Assembly (NCBI RefSeq): GCF_000400505.1 | Contig: NZ_CM001857.1 | Span: forward strand, 2,756,134 to 2,820,133 | Direction of reading: 5' to 3' | From: Musicola paradisiaca NCPPB 2511 | Lineage (GTDB): Bacteria > Pseudomonadota > Gammaproteobacteria > Enterobacterales > Enterobacteriaceae | Length of the DNA stretch: 64,000 nucleotides | Shown here: piece by piece, positions 24,190 to 33,885 of the stretch | Numbering within the stretch: position 1 is the stretch's first letter | Layout: the number at the start of each line of letters is the position of its first letter | Notes under the pieces: model-generated | Told to the model about the DNA's origin: nothing | Seen by the model: only the letters and a program-made list of their open reading frames with translations | Database searches by the model: none | Made by a program: the position numbers and the translations under genes

Positions 24190-24561
24190 AATATGCCTCG
24201 AATCTATCTTACGAAAGAATAATTAAGCGGCCTAAATATAACAAAAAATTAGGGTGGATGCTGCCTGGTTATTATCTTTCAATTAAGTAAAACATGTAAC
24301 ATTACATTTCAAAATATAGGCAACTTATTGAATTTTATATTTTTATAAAAAAAACAAAAATACGAAAATATTAATTCCGCGCCCCTCTGAATACAGAGTT
24401 TTCTTAATTTTCTGATTACTTTTCAGTCTGAAATTATATTCTGGGAAAAGCACTTATTCCTAGCGTAAATTAAAGTCAATAAGAGTAAACTAGCTGCGGA
24501 TAATTTGATCATTTATTGCCTGAGTTTTTTCCCCCATTAATTACCTCATTTAAGGCCCATT

Positions 24562-25428
24562 ATGACCTTATATTCTTCGACCAAAACATCCGTCCTGATC
24601 CCGGTGTTAATGATCGTGATCGCCATGATTTCGCTACAGGTTGGCGCCGCATTGGCCAAAACCCTGTTTCCGACGATCGGCGCATCCGGGATGACCGCAC
24701 TACGCCTGGCGATCGGCACGCTCATCCTGCTGGTAATCTTTAAGCCCTGGCGCATGCATCTGGGATCTGATCGCTGGCCGCTGCTGGTCTACGGCATCAC
24801 CCTGGGAGGGATGAATTACCTGTTCTATCTGGCGTTGCGAACCGTGCCGCTGGGGGTGGTCGTTGCGCTGGAATTCACCGGCCCGCTGGCCGTGGCGGTG
24901 CTGTCGTCACGCCGCCTGCTGGATTTTCTGTGGATAGCGCTGGCCGCCAGCGGTTTATGGCTGCTATTGCCGCTGGGCGGCGGCACCGGCGATCTCGACC
25001 CGCTGGGTATACTTTTCGCCATCGGCGCCGGCGCCTGCTGGGCCGGATACATTCTGTTCGGCAAGAAAGCGGGAGCCCGCCACGGCGCAGGTACCGTTGC
25101 GATGGGGTCGTTGATCGCCGCGCTGATTTATTGCCCGATCGGCGCGTTTTTCTCCAGCAGCGCCCTCTTCTCGTCGGCGGTGCTGCCCGTCGGCATCGGC
25201 GTTGCGTTGCTGTCTACCGCCTTGCCCTACTCGCTGGAGATGCTGGCGCTCACCCGCCTGCCCACCCGGACTTTCAGCACGCTGATGAGCCTGGAACCCG
25301 CCATCGCGGCGGTTTCCGGCATCCTGTTTTTGAATGAACACCTCAGCATCGCCCAATGGCTGGCGTTGGTATTTATCATTACGGCGTCTCTCGGCACGAC
25401 GCTCAGCGCCAGAAAGTCGGCGGCGTGA
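24562..25428 (+). CDS. rhtA: Threonine/homoserine exporter RhtA
   Basis: A 288-residue inner membrane exporter of the drug/metabolite transporter superfamily with ten predicted helices in two EamA repeats. The start MTLYSSTKTSVLIPVLMIVI and the SLQVGAALAKTLFPTIGASG segment are typical of RhtA, as is the neighbourhood (ompX and glnHPQ). It exports threonine and homoserine. The next 418 bp contain no dps gene, unlike E. coli. They hold palindromes instead, GCATAATTATGC at 25474-25485 and TTGTGCACAA at 25500-25509. Confidence 0.9.
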   Translation: MTLYSSTKTSVLIPVLMIVIAMISLQVGAALAKTLFPTIGASGMTALRLAIGTLILLVIFKPWRMHLGSDRWPLLVYGITLGGMNYLFYLALRTVPLGVVVALEFTGPLAVAVLSSRRLLDFLWIALAASGLWLLLPLGGGTGDLDPLGILFAIGAGACWAGYILFGKKAGARHGAGTVAMGSLIAALIYCPIGAFFSSSALFSSAVLPVGIGVALLSTALPYSLEMLALTRLPTRTFSTLMSLEPAIAAVSGILFLNEHLSIAQWLALVFIITASLGTTLSARKSAA

Positions 25429-25471
25429 TAGCTGCACGTCGTGAGGTTACACTCACTCATTCACGAATTTT

Positions 25472-25487
25472 GTGCATAATTATGCAT
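25472..25487. promoter_or_regulatory. ARG-box-like palindrome upstream of glnH
   Basis: TGCATAATTATGCA resembles the ArgR half-operator consensus TGAATNNNNATTCA at most positions and lies about 360 bp before glnH. Only one box is seen; ArgR usually binds a pair. Regulation of glnHPQ by ArgR is therefore a weak inference. Confidence 0.3.
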
Positions 25488-25846
25488 GCTGATGCCTTGT
25501 TGTGCACAAGGTGGACAAAAAATTAGCGTTTGCCAGCAATATTGCCCATCAATGGCAATCAACGGTTGTTTCCCCAGCACAATTCAGTTATTCATAGCAG
25601 CGCGTTTCATAAGTGTTTCAGATGACAAACCGGACGCGCCAACACAACAAGCGGGATACTCATCGCATTTTGGCAACGGTACCCCTTATTTTCCCTGCAC
25701 CGACTCACTGCATACGGCCGCCGTACCACAACTGACGCACCGCCCGGATATGCGTATCCGGCGTATCGCGCGAATGACGGCCGGTATCGTTACCCACGCC
25801 GGTGAAAACAGTGGACACATAACCAACAACGAGGAAGGACGCTTTG

Positions 25847-26593
25847 ATGAAATCACTATTTAAAGCATCTGTCGCCGCACTTGCGCTGGCGTTCAGCATT
25901 TCCAGCCACGCGGCGGAAAAACCACTTCTTGTCGCAACAGACACCGCCTTTGTGCCGTTTGAATTCAAACAGGGCGATAAATACGTCGGTTTCGATATCG
26001 ATCTGTGGGATGCGATCGCCAAACAGTTGAACCTCACCTACACCCTGAAACCGATGGATTTCAGCGGCATTATCCCGGCGTTGCAGACGCGCAACGTGGA
26101 TCTGGCGCTGGCGGGTATTACCATCACGGAAGAGCGTAAGCGCGCAATCGACTTCTCTGAGGGGTATTACAACAGCGGCCTGCTGGTGATGGTACGCAGC
26201 GAAAATCAGGAGATTAAAAGCGAAGCGGATTTGGCGGGCAAGGTGGTGGCCGTGAAGAGCGGCACCGGTTCTGTCGACTACGCCAAAGCCAACATCAAGA
26301 CGAAAGAGCTGCGTCAGTTCCCGAACATCGACAACGCCTACCTGGAGCTGGGTACTCACCGCGCCGACGCGGTGCTGCACGACACCCCGAACATCCTGTA
26401 CTTCATCAAGACGGCGGGCAACGGTAAGTTCAAAGCCGTCGGCGACTCCATCAAAGCACAGCAGTACGGCATCGCCTTCCCTAAAGGCAGCGACGACCTG
26501 CGTGAAAAAGTCAACGGCGCGCTGAAAACCCTGCGCGACAACGGCACCTACGCTGAGATTTACAAAAAATGGTTCGGCACCGAACCGAAGTAA
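25847..26593 (+). CDS. glnH: Glutamine-binding periplasmic protein GlnH
   Basis: The periplasmic glutamine receptor of the GlnHPQ importer, 248 residues as in E. coli. The signal peptide is [20 protein letters not shown], cleaved after HAA. The mature protein starts with [17 protein letters not shown] and continues with the binding-protein motif [14 protein letters not shown] and [28 protein letters not shown] at 25831-25838 fixes the ATG over an in-frame TTG one codon earlier. First gene of the operon. Confidence 0.96.
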   Translation: MKSLFKASVAALALAFSISSHAAEKPLLVATDTAFVPFEFKQGDKYVGFDIDLWDAIAKQLNLTYTLKPMDFSGIIPALQTRNVDLALAGITITEERKRAIDFSEGYYNSGLLVMVRSENQEIKSEADLAGKVVAVKSGTGSVDYAKANIKTKELRQFPNIDNAYLELGTHRADAVLHDTPNILYFIKTAGNGKFKAVGDSIKAQQYGIAFPKGSDDLREKVNGALKTLRDNGTYAEIYKKWFGTEPK

Positions 26594-26678
26594 CACATTA
26601 AACCGCTGCCGCGGCGTCGCTGGATAACCCATGCGGCGCCGCGTTGTTTGTGGCGTTATTCATTGCTGGAGAATGTTC

Positions 26679-27338
26679 ATGCAGTTTGACTGGAGTGTCA
26701 TTTGGCCGTCTATCCCCCAGTTGCTGGAAGGGGCCCAAATGACTCTGCTGATTTCCGTGCTGGGTTTGCTGGGCGGCCTGGTCATCGGCGTCGTTGCCGG
26801 GTTCGCCCGCGTCTATGGCGGTTGGCTATCGAATCGCATCGCGTTGGTGTTTATCGAAATCATCCGCGGTACCCCGATGGTGATACAGATCATGTACATC
26901 TATTTCGCCATCCCCATGGTGTTGACATCGGTTCGTATCGACCCTGTCACCGCCGCCATCATCACCATCATGATTAACTCAGGCGCCTATATTGCCGAGA
27001 TTACACGCGGGGCGGTGATGTCGATCCATAAAGGCTTTACCGAAGCCGGCCTGGCATTGGGGTTATCGCACCGCGCCACACTGCGTCATGTCATTACGCC
27101 GTTGGCTCTGCGCCGGATGCTGCCGCCGCTCGGCAACCAGTGGATCATCAGTATCAAGGACACGTCGCTGTGTATCGTAATCGGCGTATCCGAGCTGACT
27201 CGTCAGGCACAGGAAATCATTGCCGGCAATTTCCGCGCGTTGGAAATACTGACCGCTACGGCGATTATTTATCTGGTCATCACCCTTATTCTTACCATCG
27301 GCATGCGTTGGCTGGAAAGAAAGCTTAAGATTATATGA
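26679..27338 (+). CDS. glnP: Glutamine ABC permease GlnP
   Basis: The 219-residue membrane subunit of the glutamine importer, identical in length to E. coli GlnP, with five predicted helices. The EAA loop that contacts GlnQ is visible near [28 protein letters not shown] site precedes [18 protein letters not shown]; upstream in-frame sequence is not conserved. Its stop overlaps the glnQ start in an ATGA. Confidence 0.96.
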   Translation: MQFDWSVIWPSIPQLLEGAQMTLLISVLGLLGGLVIGVVAGFARVYGGWLSNRIALVFIEIIRGTPMVIQIMYIYFAIPMVLTSVRIDPVTAAIITIMINSGAYIAEITRGAVMSIHKGFTEAGLALGLSHRATLRHVITPLALRRMLPPLGNQWIISIKDTSLCIVIGVSELTRQAQEIIAGNFRALEILTATAIIYLVITLILTIGMRWLERKLKII

Positions 27339-28057
27339 TTGAATTTAAAAACGTTTCTAAACACTACGGCCCAACCAAGGTGTTGCACGATATCAATCTG
27401 AAGATTGAGCAGGGCGAAGTCGTGGTGATCATCGGGCCTTCCGGTTCTGGAAAATCGACGCTGCTGCGTTGCATCAACAAACTGGAAGAAATATCCAGCG
27501 GCGAGTTGGTGGTCGACGGCTTAACCGTCAACGATCCCAAGGTGGACGAGCGGCTGATTCGTCAGGAAGCCGGGATGGTATTCCAGCAGTTTTACCTGTT
27601 CCCGCACCTCACTGCGCTGGAAAACGTGGCTTTCGGGCCGATCCGCGTGCGCGGCGCCAGCAAGGCTGATGCCGAGAAGCTGGCGCGTGAACTGCTGGGC
27701 AAGGTGGGGCTGGCGGAGCGGGCGCACCACTACCCGTCCGAACTGTCGGGCGGTCAGCAGCAACGTGTCGCTATCGCCCGCGCGCTGGCGGTCAAACCCA
27801 AGATGATGTTGTTTGATGAGCCCACGTCGGCACTGGATCCTGAACTGCGGCACGAAGTGCTGACGGTAATGAAGGATTTGGCGGATGAAGGGATGACCAT
27901 GGTTATCGTGACCCACGAAGTGGGCTTTGCGCAGAAAGTGGCGTCGCGTTTGATCTTCATCGACAAGGGGCGTATCGCCGAAGACGGCGACCCGGATGCG
28001 TTGATCACCAATCCCCCCAGTGATCGCCTGCGGGAATTCCTGCAACACGTCGCCTAG
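27335..28057 (+). CDS. glnQ: Glutamine ABC transporter ATPase GlnQ
   Basis: The 240-residue ATPase of the importer. Walker A is [13 protein letters not shown], the Q-loop [13 protein letters not shown], the signature [15 protein letters not shown], Walker [14 protein letters not shown] and the H-loop IVTHEVGF. It completes the glnHPQ operon, is coupled to glnP by a four-base overlap, and energises glutamine uptake in the inner membrane. A GC-rich hairpin (ACGCCGG/CCGGCGT) follows the stop but lacks a T-run. Confidence 0.96.
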   Translation: MIEFKNVSKHYGPTKVLHDINLKIEQGEVVVIIGPSGSGKSTLLRCINKLEEISSGELVVDGLTVNDPKVDERLIRQEAGMVFQQFYLFPHLTALENVAFGPIRVRGASKADAEKLARELLGKVGLAERAHHYPSELSGGQQQRVAIARALAVKPKMMLFDEPTSALDPELRHEVLTVMKDLADEGMTMVIVTHEVGFAQKVASRLIFIDKGRIAEDGDPDALITNPPSDRLREFLQHVA

Positions 28058-28140
28058 GCATCACGCCGGCCCGGCGTGCGACACACTCAGGCGCTTTCTC
28101 AACAGGGAAAGGCTTGTCCGCGTGTCGCACGTCGTTTTTG

Positions 28141-28204
28141 CATCGCGACAGTGCTACATCGCGACAGTGCTACATCGCAACAGTGTTACATCGCGACAGT
28201 GTTA
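28141..28204. repeat. 4 x 16-bp tandem array
   Basis: Four exact 16-base units follow glnQ (CATCGCGACAGTGCTA twice, then CATCGCAACAGTGTTA and CATCGCGACAGTGTTA). The changes GCTA to GTTA are shared by the last two units. Nothing else is seen between 28058 and 28428. Confidence 0.9.
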
Positions 28205-28428
28205 GCCTTTGAGCGCTGGCAAGCCGGTGCCGCCGTGTTAACGCCCGCCGCCACACATCCCGGCGTACTCCCCGTAACCGCACAGCCAACAGCAAACCAC
28301 CCGATACCCAGCGGATGCATTTGGTATTTTCCGCCAATTCCGATACGCTGCTCGCAGCCATCTGCGGGCAGACCGGCCTGTTCATTAGCGAATCAATTAG
28401 TTACCCCTATTTTGTCAGGTTGATATCC

Positions 28429-30057
28429 ATGAAAACCATCAGCACTTCCCTTACCCGACGCCGCCATAGCGCCCTCATCAGCGGATTACTGGTTGGCGTA
28501 TGCGGATTCGCCACGCCTGCTCATGCCGACATCGATACCCAGCAATGCAGCGCGTCGGTTGAATCCCCCCACACAGCCGCATTCAGCAAAGATGAACAGG
28601 ATCTGCCGTATCCCAAAATCGGTGGGTTATACCAACGCCCGGCGGCGGCCGGCGTCAGTCTGACGGGTGACGCCAACCAATACGTCGAATCCGCCAGCGG
28701 CGCGTTAAACGGCAAATACCCGTTGCAGCGCAATGGCGACCACATCACGCTCACCGGCCAAGGGTATTTTGGCGTGCGCTGGGATATCGACTCTGCCGGC
28801 CGCGGCGGTACTTTGCCGGCGGAAAACGCCCCGCTGTTCGCATTGAGTAACGGCACCTTAAAACGGGTGGCGCTAACGGACAGCTATATGCCGGATTATC
28901 GTCTTGACGGCGAGCCCGGCCTTACCGGCATCGGTTATGCGGTAGGCCGCCCCCTTATCGCCCCCGGCACGCCGGCCGGCCAGGGCGAGATCATGCCCAG
29001 CCTGTGGCGCAATGAAATCTTCTACCTCGACGGCACCGTCACCCTTACCCAACGTCAGGGCGAGATAGACTACAAACTGGGCATCACGCCGCTGACGCTG
29101 GCGGAGGTCAACGCTCAGCTATCCTCCACGCGCAACCATGCCGGAAGAAACACCCTGCGCAGCGGCATCTCGCTGGATCCCTACCTTGGCGAAGATACGC
29201 CGCCCGCCTCGCCCGGCAACCTGACCGCGACGGCGATCGCCAGCTCGGTCGTCAAACTGGACTGGCGCGACTGCGCCGACAACGCGCGCGGTTTCATCGT
29301 CGAGTACGCTGAGGACAGCGGCGGTAGCGACAGGGCCTATACCAGCGCCGAGTCGCTCGGCAAAGGCTCGGAATCGCTGGAGCTGGGAACGCTGCAACCC
29401 GGCACCACCTACTTTTTCCGGGTGAAAGCCTACAACCAGGCCGGCGACTCCGCCTACTCCAACGAAGTGAGCGTCACTACGCCGGCACCGACGCCACTGA
29501 GCGATAACTGGAAACAGCAGGACATCGGCAAGATGGGCACCGCCGGCGCCGCAACCGAAGATAACGGCGTGATCACGCTGGAGGCGCACAACGGCGATGT
29601 CTGGGGCGCGGAGGATTCCATCCATGTTGTCTACCGCGAACTAAAAGGCGATGGGCGCATCACCGCCCGGCTTGTCGATCTGCGCTACAGCGATCCCTAC
29701 GCCAAAGCCGGGGTCATGATGCGTAACACCCTCGCCGCCAATAGCGGCTACGTGCTGGCCGGCTACAGCGCATCAATCGGCGCGCTATCACAATGGCGCA
29801 GCAACACCGGCAACGCCACCGGCAACAGCGGCCATTTCTCCCCATCCGGCAACGGCAGCCAACCCACCTGGCTGCGTGTGACGCGCGACGGCAATAGCTT
29901 CCTGGCGGAAGCGTCCGACGACGGCAAAAACTGGGCCCTACTCAGCAAACGCACCCTCGTCAACTTCAACGACACGCTGTACGTTGGCCTGGTGCTCTCT
30001 TCCCGTAACAACAGCAGCGGCAAAGTCAGCTTCGACAATGTGAGCGTCGAGCGCTAA
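28429..30057 (+). CDS. Secreted fibronectin type III protein
   Basis: A 542-residue exported protein. A long signal peptide (MKTISTSLTRRRHSALISGL onward, with twin-arginine-like RRR, ends near PAHA) is followed by an N-terminal region of unknown fold. A fibronectin type III domain lies near residues 255-350 (SPGNLTATAIASSVVKLDWR to SAYSNEVSVTT). The C-terminal beta-sandwich (DNWKQQDIGKMGTAGAATED, AKAGVMMRNTL, FDNVSVER) resembles carbohydrate-binding or DUF1349-type concanavalin folds. A role in binding plant cell-wall or other polysaccharides is plausible for a phytopathogen but is an inference. It stands alone, ended by a hairpin terminator. Confidence 0.8.
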   Translation: MKTISTSLTRRRHSALISGLLVGVCGFATPAHADIDTQQCSASVESPHTAAFSKDEQDLPYPKIGGLYQRPAAAGVSLTGDANQYVESASGALNGKYPLQRNGDHITLTGQGYFGVRWDIDSAGRGGTLPAENAPLFALSNGTLKRVALTDSYMPDYRLDGEPGLTGIGYAVGRPLIAPGTPAGQGEIMPSLWRNEIFYLDGTVTLTQRQGEIDYKLGITPLTLAEVNAQLSSTRNHAGRNTLRSGISLDPYLGEDTPPASPGNLTATAIASSVVKLDWRDCADNARGFIVEYAEDSGGSDRAYTSAESLGKGSESLELGTLQPGTTYFFRVKAYNQAGDSAYSNEVSVTTPAPTPLSDNWKQQDIGKMGTAGAATEDNGVITLEAHNGDVWGAEDSIHVVYRELKGDGRITARLVDLRYSDPYAKAGVMMRNTLAANSGYVLAGYSASIGALSQWRSNTGNATGNSGHFSPSGNGSQPTWLRVTRDGNSFLAEASDDGKNWALLSKRTLVNFNDTLYVGLVLSSRNNSSGKVSFDNVSVER

Positions 30058-30085
30058 AACCGTAACGATAACGTCCATAAACACC

Positions 30086-30112
30086 AAGGCCGCCTCCCAG
30101 GAGACGGCCTTT
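30086..30112 (+). terminator. Terminator hairpin
   Basis: AAGGCCG pairs with CGGCCTT and CTC with GAG inside it, shortly after the fibronectin-domain gene; three Ts follow. It also lies downstream of the convergent PAP2 gene. Confidence 0.65.
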
Positions 30113-30172
30113 ATGATTGCCTAGCCGCGTCGAATGTCGGGTGCGGACACCACTGTCACTCGACCGCCATCA

Positions 30173-31453
30173 TCAATGTTTACCTGCCAGCGCCACCGCA
30201 TCATGCAGATTCAGCCGTTGCCAGAAGTTGGACTCGCCGCCGCCATTGGATAACGGATAGCCATCCGCCAGCGCGGTTTTCGCCATCAGCGCGCGCCGTT
30301 GCGCCGCGCTCAAATTCGGCAACGGCCCTTCCAGCAGTACCTCCGCCCCGGCAGGAACGCTCACCGGCTGCGCCTTCACCTTCGCCTGCGGCAAATGGTA
30401 GGTCATGGTGTAGGTGTAGAACGTCCGCATCGCCGGATCGGTATAGGGATCGTTCTTGCCCTGCGGTTTGGCACATTCCGCCAGACTCACGCCGCAGGCT
30501 TTCTCCAGTGCGGCGCGCAGCTGGCTCTTGGCCTCGGCAAACAGCACGCGATATTTCGGATCGTTCAGGAATTTAGCGACGCTGCGCTGCGCGGTCATAC
30601 GGCCGCCCATGACATCCAGCGGGAAATGCACCCCCAGCACCAGACGGGAATAGCCGTAGGTGGCGGCGCGATCAATCAGCGGAACAAACCGCTCCGGCAA
30701 CATCTGCGCCAGCAGCAGCGCATCATTATAGCCGCCGTTGGTATGGCCGCTCGGGAACGAACCGCCGGACGCGGTATAGCGATAACCGTCGCCCACCACC
30801 GCAGTATCCGGCACCAGATGGATGCTATTGCCCGGCTGTTTAAACGGACGCAAATAGTTATAGGCATTTTTGGCCGCAGACGTACTGACGTTGGTGGCTT
30901 TGATCAACGCGGCCGCCTTGCCGATTTCACCTTTCTGATACACCTCCAGGAATGCTTTGCCCAGACGCGGGCCCAGCGCTTCCGCCAGCGCGTAGAGATA
31001 ACGGGTGTTTTCCGCATCGATCAACGCTTTCTGGCGCAACGGCAACGTCGCTTCCAAGTTGATGCGCTCCACCGTCGCCAGGTTTTGCTTCAGCACCGCT
31101 TCCGGCAACGTTTTGAAACCCTCCAGCAGCTTGACGCTGGCCTGCTGATCTTCTTTGGCATTGAACTTATAGCCTGTCGCTTTAAGCCACTTCATGTCAC
31201 CCTGCGGCGCATCCTGATCCGGCGCTTTTTCCATCACCGCATGGGTCAATTTCGGCGCCGTGCCTTGTAATGCTTGCTGCAACAGTTGCTGAACCCGTTG
31301 CTGCATTTCAATCACCGGCGCGCTGTTGCTGGCTTCGGTCGTGGTCTGCAACAGACGCACCTGCGGGATCTGGGAATCGCTGGTGGCGGCCGCCTGAACC
31401 TGCACCGCGGTCAGCGCGCAGGTAACGGCCATGAAGAGAGAGGTGTAGCGCAT
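30173..31453 (-). CDS. PAP2-family periplasmic acid phosphatase
   Basis: A 426-residue secreted phosphatase with signal peptide MRYTSLFMAVTCALTAVQVQ, cleaved after AAA. The class A acid phosphatase/PAP2 signature is complete: KNAYNYLRP (K-x6-RP), GSFPSGHTNGG (PSGH) and SRLVLGVHFPLDV (SR-x5-H-x3-D). The N-terminal 180 residues are extra compared with PhoN-type enzymes (about 250). The C-terminal extension reads NGGGESNFWQRLN. AAGGAC before this ATG decides the start. It probably removes phosphate from organic esters in the periplasm. The 543 bp upstream (31454-31996) hold only a tandem array. Confidence 0.88.
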   Translation of the reverse strand: MRYTSLFMAVTCALTAVQVQAAATSDSQIPQVRLLQTTTEASNSAPVIEMQQRVQQLLQQALQGTAPKLTHAVMEKAPDQDAPQGDMKWLKATGYKFNAKEDQQASVKLLEGFKTLPEAVLKQNLATVERINLEATLPLRQKALIDAENTRYLYALAEALGPRLGKAFLEVYQKGEIGKAAALIKATNVSTSAAKNAYNYLRPFKQPGNSIHLVPDTAVVGDGYRYTASGGSFPSGHTNGGYNDALLLAQMLPERFVPLIDRAATYGYSRLVLGVHFPLDVMGGRMTAQRSVAKFLNDPKYRVLFAEAKSQLRAALEKACGVSLAECAKPQGKNDPYTDPAMRTFYTYTMTYHLPQAKVKAQPVSVPAGAEVLLEGPLPNLSAAQRRALMAKTALADGYPLSNGGGESNFWQRLNLHDAVALAGKH

Positions 31454-31840
31454 TGGTATGTCCTTTTTATTGTCATGAACAGGAAACTGCATCAGGCTAA
31501 TGGGAAACGATGACAGTTCTGTGAATTTTTCTGATAACAACAACGCGAGACGGCGCCCGCCAGCATGCATGGTGCGACCTCCCGTCGTCGACGCCGGGAC
31601 AAAACGCCCGCAACCATCACGCCTCATTGCCGGACACCACCGGTACTACCGCAGCCAGTGTAGTACAGCGAACAAGGAAAGGGTGTGAAATATGCGGGTT
31701 CTGGTATAGCGAATGTTAATGAAAAATAATGCAAAAATGGCGTTTTCTCCCGTCGCCGCTCCCAATGCTGAACAGCATTTCAGCGCACACGCTTAACCAC
31801 CGCGGCGCAACGCTAGCGGGCAACTGTACGATAGGCCGAC

Positions 31841-31905
31841 CATGCGACAGGGCAACCATGCGACAGACCAACCATGCGACAAGCCAACAAATGCGACAGG
31901 GCAAC
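31841..31905. repeat. 4 x 16-bp tandem array
   Basis: Units CATGCGACAGGGCAAC, CATGCGACAGACCAAC, CATGCGACAAGCCAAC and a 17-base AAATGCGACAGGGCAAC run without gaps between the PAP2 and M3 peptidase genes. Confidence 0.9.
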
Positions 31906-31996
31906 GACAGAACAACGGCTAGGGGGAAAACGAATGGCGCCGCCGCCAAACAACCGCGACGGCGCGAATCACCCGCACACAGGCGGCAGGCGACAA

Positions 31997-33856
31997 TCAG
32001 GTGCGGTAAGTCTGGTTGATAAAGCGCGCGAAGTCGTGGCTCATGGCCTCATCGCCCTGTTGGTTATCCGCCAGCACCTGATCACCATCCACCACTCGAA
32101 TTCGGGCGTTGAGAGGGAAATCCGCCGCGGGCTGCGGACGCGCCGCCGCCGCCGACATCACCGCCTGTGCCTGCCGCCAGGCTTCCTCCACGGTGAGATT
32201 GCACTCGCGGGCCAGATAATCCGGGTTGAACCCTTCGCCGGTCAGGCTACGCAGCGTCTCATCATGAGTCAGGCTATTACCGGGTTGCCAATAGTGACGG
32301 GTTAAATCCGGGCCGATCGCCGGGTTATCCGCCAGATACCCATCCCGCTGCAGGAAGAAATGGCGCGTCTGCTCTACCGCCATCATCGCCAACAGATAGC
32401 CGTGATACGAACAGGCCGACTCCATCGACAACAAATGCGGGATCGCTATCGTCGGACGCGGGCTGCCGCTGATCCCCAGGATATGCTGCTCAATATCACG
32501 CGCCAATGCGGTAATCGCCTCCGGCGTGCGCGCCTCGTCACTCATGCTATAAAGCCGCCATTCGAAATAGGGCACCAGCAGAATATGGCGCTCGTCGAAC
32601 GCCCGCATCGGCTGGCGGGTACGGATCTCCGCCTGAATCAACGCATCCGGTATCGGCTCGCCCTGCCGGGTGCGGGCATAACGTTTCAGCCAGTCAGCAT
32701 CCTGCAACAGACTGTCGCAGAACATCGACTGGGTTTCGGCGTAAGCCATGGAAGTCGGCGGAAACTCCTGAGCAAAACAGGGCGCGTTCTGGCGGATATT
32801 GGCGAAATGCGCGGCGTGGCCGCCTTCATGAAACAGCGTATTCAACCCCCTGGCGCCGCTACCGATCTGATCCGGCCGCGCCAGGCTGGTGAAATTGATG
32901 CGCGCCGGTCGCCACTGCCCCTGATCGATAAACGGCGGCACCGGTTGATGCATAAAACCGTTCTCATACTTGCCGGGACGCACCAGCAGGTCGAGTTGCA
33001 ACTCGGCGCCGCCAAAGTCGATATGCAGGCGTTTGAAACTGTCGACCCAGCGCGTCAGCGAATCCTCAAACGGGAAGTACGGATCGAGCTGACGGGTCAC
33101 ATCGCCGGTGCTGGCATAACGGATATTCCAGGGCGCCAACGCATCGGCGCCCTTTTCCGTCGCCAGTTGTTGCAGACTGCGCTGGTTCGCCTCCCGCGTC
33201 TGTTCCTCAAACCGGTCGAGGATGGCGAACAGTTGTTCCGGCGTCATACGCTCGGTCTTGTTCACCTTGTAGTCAAAATAGTTGCGATAGCCCATCTGTC
33301 GCGCAAACCGGTTACGCAACGCCACCAGTTCCAGAAAGCCGTGCCGCAGCAACCATTGTTCCAGCTCGCGCAGCGCCTGCTGGGAGCTCTGACGCCAGCT
33401 TTCGTTGTCGTTGGTGGTCTGGTTGGTCAGCAACTCACCGAGCGACGCAGGCACCCGTTCGCCGTGCTCGTTGATATGGGTGGTCTGATAGGTTTTACGG
33501 CGCGAAAACAGATCGTTTTCCGCAGCGACCAGCGCATTCATCAATGTCTGCGCCTGTTCATCCTCGATCACGTTGCAGTCGAAAAAGCGGTACCAGCCGC
33601 GCAACCCATGCAGCAAGGCCTGCTGCGCCGGCGTTGTCGGCGCCGCTTCTACGCTGGCGATGTGTTCGCGTAATTCCACCAGCCGTTGCGGCCGGGCGAT
33701 AAAACCTTTCCAGTTGCTCTCCGCTTCGGCAAAACACGACGGTACGGTTTCATCGCCGGTTCCCATATAACGTTGCCAAAACAGATCCTCTTTGGCGCGG
33801 TGAACCGCCAGATAGTCGCGGTTCAGGGCGTTGAAATAGTCCACAGCCTGTTGCAT
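31997..33856 (-). CDS. M3-family oligopeptidase
   Basis: A 619-residue cytoplasmic zinc metallopeptidase of the M3/oligoendopeptidase type. The zinc motif HEGGH is in NTLFHEGGHAAHF near residue 345, with the third-ligand glutamate expected about 25 residues on (PPTSMAYAETQSMFCDS). The rest is mainly helical, forming the clam-shell channel that limits the enzyme to peptides. AAGGA eight bases before MQQAVDYF decides the start; the longer frame runs into unrelated sequence. It is followed upstream by ybiB with 29 bases between, so the two may be co-transcribed. It differs from E. coli OpdA and Dcp. Confidence 0.85.
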   Translation of the reverse strand: MQQAVDYFNALNRDYLAVHRAKEDLFWQRYMGTGDETVPSCFAEAESNWKGFIARPQRLVELREHIASVEAAPTTPAQQALLHGLRGWYRFFDCNVIEDEQAQTLMNALVAAENDLFSRRKTYQTTHINEHGERVPASLGELLTNQTTNDNESWRQSSQQALRELEQWLLRHGFLELVALRNRFARQMGYRNYFDYKVNKTERMTPEQLFAILDRFEEQTREANQRSLQQLATEKGADALAPWNIRYASTGDVTRQLDPYFPFEDSLTRWVDSFKRLHIDFGGAELQLDLLVRPGKYENGFMHQPVPPFIDQGQWRPARINFTSLARPDQIGSGARGLNTLFHEGGHAAHFANIRQNAPCFAQEFPPTSMAYAETQSMFCDSLLQDADWLKRYARTRQGEPIPDALIQAEIRTRQPMRAFDERHILLVPYFEWRLYSMSDEARTPEAITALARDIEQHILGISGSPRPTIAIPHLLSMESACSYHGYLLAMMAVEQTRHFFLQRDGYLADNPAIGPDLTRHYWQPGNSLTHDETLRSLTGEGFNPDYLARECNLTVEEAWRQAQAVMSAAAARPQPAADFPLNARIRVVDGDQVLADNQQGDEAMSHDFARFINQTYRT

Positions 33857-33885
33857 GTTCGATCCTTTTAATAGATAGCAGCGAG

